A stretch of 14,627 bases of DNA, taken from an uncultured Bacteroidota bacterium (lineage in GTDB: Bacteria; Bacteroidota; Bacteroidia; Flavobacteriales; Flavobacteriaceae). The stretch lies in assembly GCA_903819815.1 (NCBI GenBank), contig CAIJFC010000272.1, forward strand, positions 1 through 14,627, written 5' to 3'. The position numbers and the translations under genes were made by a program. Below are positions 7,501-13,484 of the stretch, piece by piece (the stretch's first letter is position 1; every line of letters starts with the position of its first letter). A model generated the notes under the pieces. It made no database searches and was not told where the DNA came from. It saw nothing but the letters and a program-made list of their open reading frames with translations.

Positions 7501-7541
7501 AATCTGTGTAAATCTGTAAGATCCGTTTTATCCGTGGCTAA
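7501..7541 (-). repeat. Terminal inverted repeat at the bioF side
   Basis: Reverse-complement partner of 7063-7103. Its outermost bases on the minus strand (TTAGCC) supply the bioF stop codon TAG at 7538-7540 and the last base of the preceding Phe codon. The GxxExxY start codon follows four bases inside the repeat. Confidence 0.9.
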
Positions 7542-8704
7542 AAAACAAAGGTACTCAACAATCCCAACACTTCCGATATTTCTTCTTTTGAATTGTAACT
7601 GTGCAAACAAAACCGAAGGCGTTCTTGACCTTCAGGAACTGTTGGTGAAAGTATCGCTTTGACATCGAATCCTTTTTCTTGGAGCTGATGGGCAATTGAT
7701 TTTACCTTTTGATTTCCAGGAATAATGGCGCTTTGAATTGCTGATTTACTTCTCACAAACAGCTGTTTTAATCCTAAAATATTTATTTCTTGATTGAAAT
7801 GAATTACGTTTTCCCGCAGTTGTTTAAGGGCTTCTTTTTCGGTTTCTAAATGTTGATACCCCACTAAAATGGTTGCCACCGAATGTGGTGAAAGTCCCGT
7901 TGTATATATAAAACTTCTTGCAAAATTGATTAAATAATCAACTAATTTTTGACTACCTAAAATAGCCGCACCATGACAACCCAACCCTTTTCCGAAAGTT
8001 ACTATTCTTGCAAAAATAGCGTCTTGTAAACCTAACATTTGGACTAATCCTTCTCCTCCCGAAACTTCGGGATCGCCAAAAACCCCTAAAGCATGGGCTT
8101 CATCTACTATCAAAAAGCAATTGTATTTGTTAGAAATTTGCACCAATTCTTCCAAATTTGGAGTGTCGCCATCCATAGAAAAAACACTTTCGGTAACGAT
8201 GTAAATGCTTTTTAGGTCTTGGGTTTTAGGTCTTAGGTTTTGGATTAATCGTTCTAAATCCTCAAAATCATTATGTTGAAATTTGTAGGATTTGGCATTT
8301 GAAAGTTGAATTCCGTCTCGAATGGAAGCATGTGATAATTCGTCAAATAGGATAATATCGTTGCGCTGAGGAACGGCGCCAAAAAATCCAACATTAGCAT
8401 CATAACCCGAATTGAAAATTAAAGCACTTTCTACTTGGTGAAATTTGGCTATATAATTTTCCGCTTCTTTATAAACAGAATGATTTCCAGACAATAATCG
8501 GGATCCAGTTGCTCCATTTTGGAGAATAGAATTGTCAATTAAATACGAATGAGTTTCATTAAAAATAGCTTCCGATTTAGAAAACCCTAAATAATCATTA
8601 GAAGCAAAATCGATTAAATGGTTTGGCAATGCCAATTTTCGCAAAGAATTATTTTGCTCGCGTTGCTCTAATTTTGAAATCAGTGATTTAGGAACCCTTT
8701 TCAT
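7538..8704 (-). CDS. bioF: 8-amino-7-oxononanoate synthase BioF
   Basis: PLP enzyme of the alpha-oxoamine synthase family that condenses a pimeloyl thioester with alanine to give KAPA, the first dedicated ring-precursor step. The 388-residue product shows the glycine-rich DFASNDYLGFS (32-42), GSRLLSGNH (67-75), FNSGYDANVG (97-106), DELSHAS (121-127), DEAHALG (201-207) and the Schiff-base lysine K239 in TFGKGLGCHGAA. The related glycine C-acetyltransferase (kbl) is a possible alternative, but the bioD-bioA neighbours decide for BioF. Residues 154-165 are encoded by a heptad repeat, and about five residues after 209 by a perfect palindrome; both look like in-frame insertions in surface loops. 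The stop codon lies in the inverted repeat of the downstream element. It is the first gene of the operon. Confidence 0.92.
   Translation of the reverse strand: MKRVPKSLISKLEQREQNNSLRKLALPNHLIDFASNDYLGFSKSEAIFNETHSYLIDNSILQNGATGSRLLSGNHSVYKEAENYIAKFHQVESALIFNSGYDANVGFFGAVPQRNDIILFDELSHASIRDGIQLSNAKSYKFQHNDFEDLERLIQNLRPKTQDLKSIYIVTESVFSMDGDTPNLEELVQISNKYNCFLIVDEAHALGVFGDPEVSGGEGLVQMLGLQDAIFARIVTFGKGLGCHGAAILGSQKLVDYLINFARSFIYTTGLSPHSVATILVGYQHLETEKEALKQLRENVIHFNQEINILGLKQLFVRSKSAIQSAIIPGNQKVKSIAHQLQEKGFDVKAILSPTVPEGQERLRFCLHSYNSKEEISEVLGLLSTFVF
8057..8072. repeat. Perfect palindrome inside bioF
   Basis: TCCCGAA and TTCGGGA flank a two-base centre. It encodes part of DPEVSGG between DEAHALGVFG and EGLV, where I expect related enzymes to have a shorter loop. 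Palindromes of the CCCGAA..TTCGGG kind recur in Bacteroidota genomes as I recall them. Confidence 0.75.
8210..8244 (-). repeat. Degenerate heptad repeat inside bioF
   Basis: On the plus strand there are two 14-base units, TTTTAGGTCTTGGG and TTTTAGGTCTTAGG, differing at one base, then a partial TTTTGGA. This is five heptads of a telomere-like pattern. It encodes IQNLRPKTQDLK (residues 154-165) just before the conserved IYIVTESVFSMDGD. Confidence 0.85.
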
Positions 8705-8711
8705 AATGATA

Positions 8712-8719
8712 CAAAAGTA
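8712..8719 (-). promoter_or_regulatory. Probable -7 box of the bioF operon promoter
   Basis: The minus strand reads TACTTTTG, the same eight bases as the bioB -7 box. No good TTG lies at the expected 17-23 base spacing, so the -33 element is weak or absent. The box ends only seven bases before the bioF ATG, so a transcript starting from it would be nearly leaderless. Confidence 0.45.
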
Positions 8720-8777
8720 AGCAACTTTATTCTGTTCTTATTTATAAAAAGCCATGGCATTTGAATTAATCATTGCT

Positions 8778-10949
8778 TTAAACTCTTTTTTTCTTTTTTT
8801 CGTTAGTGTAGTTGTAGTACCAAGAAAGCGATAGTAAAAGCAACCCAATTACAATAAAAGCAAAACTTTTTGCACTATCTGAAATCATCGTAAAATCCAA
8901 GTAAATTATTTTGAATATTGTAATACCAAAAACTACCAAGCTGGTAATTTGTATTATTTTATTTTTAATATTCAGACCTAAAATTATCATTAATGAAGAG
9001 CATATTAAGGTTATGATTGAATAAGGCAAATAAAAATTAGATGAAATGATTATTTCATATTTTTCAACGTCAAGTTTGTCATAACTAAATTCTGATATCA
9101 ATATAGAAAGGTAATCATATTCAAAGCAACAAATTAATGTAATAAATAAGCACAACAACATTAAAAGAAATTTATAAAATTCCTTAAAGGTGCTATTATT
9201 AAATGAGTTAATTTTTAAAGAGGTTATATATATTAGACTAAATGCTAATAGTAATTCTAAATAATGGAGGACTATTTCGACCAATAATAGATTATTAGAA
9301 GCTATATAATTAAATTTTTCAAATGAAAATAGAAAATAGACCTGGGATAGGGACAAAATGGAGTATATTAATAATGAAAAACAAAACCATTTTCTTAATT
9401 TATTTGAAAAGGAGTGCCACTTTTTAAAACTTAAAAACAAGAAAAAGCTAAAAATTAAAAGGGCAACTCTGTTTGAGAAAGTGTCAACATAAAAATTTGA
9501 AAACAACATTGAAAAAACCGACCATTCTAGAGCTAATAATACCATTATAGCTAAAAATCCATTCAAATAATTCACATATTTTTTTCTATTAAACCAATTT
9601 TTTTCTTCATCTGCTTCTGTTGACTTCTTAATTAATATTTTCAAGAAAAAAGTCACTATTAAAACGATCGTAATATTAATAAAAGTAGTTTGATTCAATT
9701 CGTAAAACCCTTTATCTGGGGAATATAAAATAGAAAGATAGGCGTTTGCAACAATATAAATTATATTACCCACCATCAGAAATGTTAATCCATTTAAAAT
9801 TGGCATTAAACTTCTAATTTTATAATTACGGGCGTATAAAAATAGAAATATACAAAAAGAACCTAAAAAGAGACTTATAAAATAATCATTTAAAACAAGG
9901 GGTATAAAACTTGAGATTAATATAATTGATATGAATTCGTAATGTTTTAAATCCCTCTTTTTAGGATACAATTTGGAACTAAAAAAAACGGACAATAAAT
10001 GGATTAATAATACTAAAAAAACGATACTATAAATACTATTTAGTAGGTTAAATATAGAAAATACGTAACTAGTAAGTGTGATAAAAAGAACAGTATTGAG
10101 TAAATTAAGTAAGGTATATATTTTCTTCTTTTCTTCTAAATAATACATAAAAGTAATTAAATAAAAGAGGATGTAAAACACAATGCCGATTGAAATATAT
10201 AGATATAAATTAGATTGGGAATTATTTAAAACAATTTTTTTGATGACAAATAAAATTAAAAATAAATAAGAAAAACAACCATTTAATAAGTTGCTTAAAT
10301 TATTTTTATCTCCTTGAGTTATAAAATATAAAGCAATTGAAAAAATTGAAATTGGAATGAAAACATACAGGTATCTATTCTCGTTATTATATTGAAGTAA
10401 TAGCGTAAGCATAAAAGCATGAAAAAAGAAAATTATTGCAATAAGCAATGATTTGTTTTTACTAACGAGATAACTTTTAAAAAATAAACTTAAAGACAAT
10501 AACAATAATGAACCAGCAATGATGTAATTATAGTAATAAAAAAATCCACAATAATAGAACCAATAAAAGCACATTATTGTATTATAAATTGCCATAAAAA
10601 TTAGTATTGGCAATAAATACTTATTGGCAGATAAATTGTTTTTTCGTGAATAATGTTGAATAGTTAGTATTCCAAATAACCCAGGTAGATATCCTATTAA
10701 TAAAGAAATTATAATTTCAATGGTAAACTCCCCGTTGTTTTTATAAATAATTTGGGAATCATTTGAAGAGGTGAAAAATGCAATTATTTTTTTTAAAAAA
10801 TCACCGCCTTGAGAATCAACAAAATAGTATAAAGAAAATCCAATAAATAATAATCCAATAGCCTTTGAAAGTATTGATATGTAACGGTCAAATCCTGGCT
10901 TTCTATTTTCTTTAACTTTGTGTTTAATTTTTTTTCTGTGCTCTTCCAT
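8778..10949 (-). CDS. Large polytopic membrane protein, DUF2339-like
   Basis: 723 residues, mostly hydrophobic, with roughly twenty membrane segments after a short basic N-terminus (MEEHRKKIKHKVKENRK) and a basic C-terminal tail (NEKKKKRV). The last part, IIQITSLVVFGITIFKIIYLDF and then SAKSFAFIVIGLLLLSLSWYY, has the layout of the C-terminal end of DUF2339 proteins: a Lys-x-x-x-x-Asp helix followed by a helix beginning near a Ser-Phe and ending in Tyr-Tyr. No catalytic motif was recognised and the function is unknown. The gene is visibly richer in A and T than its neighbours, with Ile/Phe/Leu/Asn/Lys-heavy coding, which could reflect membrane composition or acquisition. It stands alone, with a good divergent promoter upstream, and ends 73 bases before bioF. 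Confidence 0.7.
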   Translation of the reverse strand: MEEHRKKIKHKVKENRKPGFDRYISILSKAIGLLFIGFSLYYFVDSQGGDFLKKIIAFFTSSNDSQIIYKNNGEFTIEIIISLLIGYLPGLFGILTIQHYSRKNNLSANKYLLPILIFMAIYNTIMCFYWFYYCGFFYYYNYIIAGSLLLLSLSLFFKSYLVSKNKSLLIAIIFFFHAFMLTLLLQYNNENRYLYVFIPISIFSIALYFITQGDKNNLSNLLNGCFSYLFLILFVIKKIVLNNSQSNLYLYISIGIVFYILFYLITFMYYLEEKKKIYTLLNLLNTVLFITLTSYVFSIFNLLNSIYSIVFLVLLIHLLSVFFSSKLYPKKRDLKHYEFISIILISSFIPLVLNDYFISLFLGSFCIFLFLYARNYKIRSLMPILNGLTFLMVGNIIYIVANAYLSILYSPDKGFYELNQTTFINITIVLIVTFFLKILIKKSTEADEEKNWFNRKKYVNYLNGFLAIMVLLALEWSVFSMLFSNFYVDTFSNRVALLIFSFFLFLSFKKWHSFSNKLRKWFCFSLLIYSILSLSQVYFLFSFEKFNYIASNNLLLVEIVLHYLELLLAFSLIYITSLKINSFNNSTFKEFYKFLLMLLCLFITLICCFEYDYLSILISEFSYDKLDVEKYEIIISSNFYLPYSIITLICSSLMIILGLNIKNKIIQITSLVVFGITIFKIIYLDFTMISDSAKSFAFIVIGLLLLSLSWYYNYTNEKKKKRV

Positions 10950-10986
10950 TTATAATATATTTTCTATTAAAGAAATTCTGTATCTA

Positions 10987-11018
10987 CAAAGTTAACTTTT
11001 TTTGATATTCAAAATCAA
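10987..11018 (-). promoter_or_regulatory. Promoter of the DUF2339-like gene
   Basis: On the minus strand a TTG (11016-11018) is followed after 21 bases by the -7 box TAACTTTG (10987-10994), a full TAnnTTTG match. Transcription would begin near 10982, about 30 bases before the ATG at 10949. Confidence 0.6.
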
Positions 11019-11059
11019 TAATTTAAAAAATACAAAAAATATATTGTTTCTTAGTATTT

Positions 11060-11080
11060 AATTATTGTTTATCAATAATT
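11060..11080. promoter_or_regulatory. Perfect palindrome, candidate operator
   Basis: The arms AATTATTG and CAATAATT are exact complements separated by TTTAT. The left arm contains the TTG of the -33 element for the DUF2975/HTH pair, so a bound repressor would block that promoter. Dyads of this size suit a dimeric Cro/C1-type protein, and the second gene of the pair encodes one. Confidence 0.45.
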
Positions 11081-11092
11081 TATTTATATTTG
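11065..11092 (+). promoter_or_regulatory. Promoter of the DUF2975/HTH pair
   Basis: TTG at 11065-11067 and the -7 box TATATTTG at 11085-11092 are spaced by 17 bases. The expected start lies about 20 bases before the ATG at 11116. Confidence 0.55.
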
Positions 11093-11115
11093 TGACAACT
11101 TTAAAATTATAAAAG

Positions 11116-11619
11116 ATGAGAAAATTAGTTTTTTTAAAAACCATAGTCGATTACCTTTGGATCATGTCAATTATTGCTTTTCCATTATTAATAGTGTTTA
11201 TTGGTTTTGTTTTGTTTTCAAATGAACCAATCGATGTTCCAATTAATATTACAGGAATTAACATAGTTGCAACCACTTTTTTAGGTAAATTAGGGCTTGT
11301 GGTAAGTGCTGTAAATTTTGGCGTAATTCTATATGGCATATACAATTTCAAGGTCTTATTAAACAATTTCAAAACTAAAATAATATTTGAAGTTGTCACA
11401 TTCAAATTGCTAGATAAAATAGGAAATTTGGTTATTCTTTCTGCTAGTTTATATTTAATTTCAGATTTATTGGGCGCCTTTTCCAAAAGTACAATTTCAA
11501 TAAATTTAGGTTTTGGGCCCTTTTTATATTTAATGTCTTTAGGATTGTTTTTTAAAGTATTATCCGAAGTTTTTATTATCGGAAAACGAATTAAAGAGGA
11601 TAACGAACTAACAATTTAA
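11116..11619 (+). CDS. DUF2975 family membrane protein
   Basis: 167 residues with four predicted membrane helices, near 11-34, 57-77, 101-121 and 132-153. It ends in FKVLSEVFIIGKRIKEDNELTI, which matches the family's typical end (a helix, then a short acidic stretch and Leu-Thr-Ile). The function of DUF2975 proteins is not known. Members are usually encoded directly before a small YozG-like helix-turn-helix protein, as here, where two bases separate stop and start. The pair may be a membrane component with its dedicated regulator, but this is inference from the arrangement. Confidence 0.8.
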   Translation: MRKLVFLKTIVDYLWIMSIIAFPLLIVFIGFVLFSNEPIDVPINITGINIVATTFLGKLGLVVSAVNFGVILYGIYNFKVLLNNFKTKIIFEVVTFKLLDKIGNLVILSASLYLISDLLGAFSKSTISINLGFGPFLYLMSLGLFFKVLSEVFIIGKRIKEDNELTI

Positions 11620-11621
11620 CT

Positions 11622-11831
11622 ATGGCAATTATTATAAATGTAGATGTAATGCTCGCCAAAAGAAAAATGCGTTCCAATGAATTGGCTGATGCTATTGGCA
11701 TAACTACCGCAAATTTATCCATTTTAAAGACAGGTAAAGCGAGAGCCATTCGTTTTTCAACGTTAGAAATGATTTGTAAAGTTTTAGACTGTCAACCAGG
11801 AGATATTATGGAATATGTTAGCGATAAATAA
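11622..11831 (+). CDS. YozG-like Cro/C1-type helix-turn-helix transcriptional regulator
   Basis: A 69-residue, single-domain DNA-binding protein of the XRE (HTH_26) type. NELADAIGITTANLSILKTGKARAIRFSTLEMICKVLDCQPGDIMEY spans the five-helix fold, with the recognition helix around TTANLSILKTG (residues 28-38). There is no sensor domain. It is translationally adjacent to the DUF2975 gene and very probably cotranscribed. The palindrome over the operon promoter is a plausible target for autorepression. The stop codon lies six bases from that of the converging threonine dehydrogenase gene. Confidence 0.88.
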   Translation: MAIIINVDVMLAKRKMRSNELADAIGITTANLSILKTGKARAIRFSTLEMICKVLDCQPGDIMEYVSDK

Positions 11832-11837
11832 GTTTTT

Positions 11838-12779
11838 TTATTTTTTCAAATGGTCTAGCATGTCTTTTGTCATGCTTGAAATGTCAAATTGATGAGACCA
11901 ATTCCAGTCTTCCCTAGCAGCACTATCGTCAATACTTGCCGGCCAACTGTCTGCAATTTTTTGACGAAAATCAGGATGATAGGTAATCGTAAATTCTGGG
12001 ATGAATTTCTTAATTTCTTCCGCAATTTCTGTTGGAGTAAAACTCATTGCTGCTAAATTATAGGAGGAACGGATTTTAATTTTCTCTTTTGGGCTTTGCA
12101 TAATTTGAATGGTTGCCGCAATAGCATCGTCCATATACATCATTGGCATTTTTGTTTCTGATGATAAAAAACAGTCGTATTTTTTCTTAGAAATTGCTTT
12201 GTGAAAAATATCCACCGCATAGTCTGTAGTCCCACCACCAGGAGGCGACGACCAGCTAATTAGGCCAGGATATCGAATGCTTCTCACATCCACGCCATAG
12301 GTATTATGGTAATATTCGCACCATCTTTCCCCGGATTGCTTGCTAATACCGTACACCGTACTCGGTTCCATTATGGTAAATTGAGGCGTATTTTCCCTTG
12401 GAGTTGTAGGGCCAAAAACAGCGATACTTGAAGGCCAAAATATTTTTTTTATTTTTCCAGCTTTCGCCAAATTCAATACGTGAAAAAGAGAATTCATATT
12501 TAAATCCCAAGCAAAAGCAGGATTTTTTTCAGCTGTTGCCGATAATAATGCGGCCATCAAATAAACTTCTTCAATTTCGTGAATTTCTACAAGATGTTGA
12601 ATTTGATTAAAATCCAATGCATTGATAACTTCAAAAGGGCCTGAATTTACTACATCGATATTTAATTTTCTAATATCAGAAGCAATTACGTTTTCTACTC
12701 CATATATTCCACGTAACTTCTGAGTTAGTTCCGTTCCGATTTGTCCGCAAGCCCCGATAATTAGAATTTTTGTAGCCAT
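11838..12779 (-). CDS. L-threonine 3-dehydrogenase, short-chain (epimerase-like) type
   Basis: NAD-dependent oxidation of L-threonine to 2-amino-3-oxobutyrate. The 313-residue product is of the extended short-chain dehydrogenase family: Rossmann motif GACGQIG (9-15), D35 closing the second strand (VIASDIRKLN), PSSIAVFGP (116-124) and the catalytic YGISK (Y143, K147). RYPGLISWSSPPGGGTTDYAVDIF and MPMMYMDDAI are hallmarks of the threonine dehydrogenase group first described from Flavobacterium frigidimaris, rather than of sugar epimerases. The ATG at 12779 is chosen because the longer frame to 12827 runs through the -7 box, and because MATKILIIGA fits the family's N-terminus. The partner ligase kbl is not in the window. 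It is divergent from the lipoprotein-mfd pair and convergent with the HTH gene. Confidence 0.9.
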   Translation of the reverse strand: MATKILIIGACGQIGTELTQKLRGIYGVENVIASDIRKLNIDVVNSGPFEVINALDFNQIQHLVEIHEIEEVYLMAALLSATAEKNPAFAWDLNMNSLFHVLNLAKAGKIKKIFWPSSIAVFGPTTPRENTPQFTIMEPSTVYGISKQSGERWCEYYHNTYGVDVRSIRYPGLISWSSPPGGGTTDYAVDIFHKAISKKKYDCFLSSETKMPMMYMDDAIAATIQIMQSPKEKIKIRSSYNLAAMSFTPTEIAEEIKKFIPEFTITYHPDFRQKIADSWPASIDDSAAREDWNWSHQFDISSMTKDMLDHLKK

Positions 12780-12796
12780 TTGATATATTTTGACTA

Positions 12797-12804
12797 CAAA
12801 TATA
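12797..12804 (-). promoter_or_regulatory. Probable -7 box of the threonine dehydrogenase gene
   Basis: The minus strand reads TATATTTG, a full TAnnTTTG match. A start near 12792 would give a leader of about 13 bases to the ATG at 12779. No clear TTG was found at the expected upstream spacing. Confidence 0.45.
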
Positions 12805-12864
12805 ACAATTTCGGATTTTAAAATCATTTTTATGAGAATTATTCAAAATTCGTATTTCTTGAAT

Positions 12865-12880
12865 TACCTTTGTAACTTTG
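12865..12880 (+). promoter_or_regulatory. Tandem -7 boxes before the lipoprotein gene
   Basis: Two TAnnTTTG matches sit end to end: TACCTTTG (12865-12872) and TAACTTTG (12873-12880). The second is better placed, giving a leader of about 14 bases to the ATG at 12899. No good -33 TTG was found for either. The pair probably drives both the lipoprotein and mfd. Confidence 0.5.
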
Positions 12881-12898
12881 TATCAAATAATTATAAAG

Positions 12899-13471
12899 AT
12901 GAAACTTCAAATTACGGTTCTTCTAATGGCATTTTTACTTTTATTTTCTTGTCAAGAAAACAAGGAACAGCGCCTTATTGAAAATGCTAAAGACGCCAAA
13001 AAGAAAGAAACGATCTTTAACAATATTAATAATGGATGGAATTTTAATGCCAATCCGATAAATCCTGCAGCTCAAGGATTAGTTACCATGTGGCCGGAAT
13101 GGCGTGGGTTTTTATTGGAATTGAATAGCAAACCTAAGAGCACCATTGGAGCATTCCAGAAAAAAGCCAAAGAGCTTTCTAAAAAAGTCGCAGAATTGAA
13201 TAACAATATTCCTATGGCATACAATAAACCAGAGGTAAAAAGCCGAATCGCAGTTTTAATTTCTAAAATAAATTCACTAAATCTATACATTAATTTAGAT
13301 GAAATCCCAGATGATAAAGTAGTAGGTTTAGTAATAGAAATCAACGGCCAACTATTATCACTTCAAAATCAATTGGATGAAATTGTTAGAAAAAGTACCA
13401 TTCCATTAGAAGAAGGAGAATCCGATATGATCCAAATGTTAGATACTTCAAGAGCTATTCCAACCCGATAA
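12899..13471 (+). CDS. Small predicted lipoprotein of unknown function
   Basis: 190 residues. The N-terminus is a lipoprotein signal: MKLQ, a hydrophobic stretch, then LLFSC with the lipid-modified cysteine at C18, followed by a charged QENKEQ. The mature part is predicted mostly helical and rich in Lys, Asn and Leu. Segments such as GAFQKKAKELSKKVAELNNN and SLQNQLDEIVRK could form short coiled coils. No known domain was recognised. The start is the ATG at 12899; the upstream in-frame TTG at 12878 lies inside the -7 box. It ends 13 bases before mfd, so the two are likely cotranscribed, though nothing suggests a shared function. Confidence 0.8.
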   Translation: MKLQITVLLMAFLLLFSCQENKEQRLIENAKDAKKKETIFNNINNGWNFNANPINPAAQGLVTMWPEWRGFLLELNSKPKSTIGAFQKKAKELSKKVAELNNNIPMAYNKPEVKSRIAVLISKINSLNLYINLDEIPDDKVVGLVIEINGQLLSLQNQLDEIVRKSTIPLEEGESDMIQMLDTSRAIPTR

Positions 13472-13484
13472 AATTATATTTTAG

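Larger units (their letters stand above)
7063..7541 (-). mobile_element. 479-bp GxxExxY element with terminal inverted repeats, inserted between bioF and bioD
   Basis: The ends 7063-7103 and 7501-7541 are inverted repeats matching at 36 of 41 positions, with the outer 21 identical (outer ten bases TTAGCCACGG). They contain the recurring ACGGAT/ACAGATT pattern that I recall accompanying GxxExxY genes in many bacterial genomes. The single gene inside encodes a GxxExxY protein. No transposase is present and no clear target-site duplication was seen, so the mode of movement is unknown. The ends coincide with the bioF stop and the bioD start. In the transcript the two ends could pair and close a large stem-loop containing the whole gene. 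Confidence 0.75.
10950..11115. other. Divergent intergenic control region
   Basis: 166 very AT-rich bases between two divergent genes. It contains a minus-strand promoter (10987-11018), a plus-strand promoter (11065-11092) and a 21-base palindrome (11060-11080) between them. No open reading frame of interest was seen. Confidence 0.7.

Noticed and set aside
7546..7553. Minus-strand TACCTTTG matching the -7 consensus at the 3' end of bioF, just before the GxxExxY element
   Set aside because: It is part of the bioF coding sequence, has no TTG at the right distance, and a six-base consensus is expected by chance often in AT-rich DNA.
7497..7610. Upstream extension of the GxxExxY reading frame into bioF
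   Set aside because: It reads the inverted repeat and an alternate frame of the bioF coding sequence; the ATG at 7496 fits the family's N-terminus and the element boundary.
8751..8758. GCCATGGC palindrome between the DUF2339-like gene and bioF
   Set aside because: Eight bases with no loop; it cannot form a useful terminator hairpin although a T-run follows on the minus strand.
12814..12825. GATTTTAAAATC palindrome between the threonine dehydrogenase and lipoprotein genes
   Set aside because: Short AT-rich self-complementary sequence, readily found by chance and not aligned with either promoter box.
12780..12827. Longer start of the threonine dehydrogenase
   Set aside because: The extra 16 residues run through the probable -7 box, and MATKILIIGA already fits the family start.
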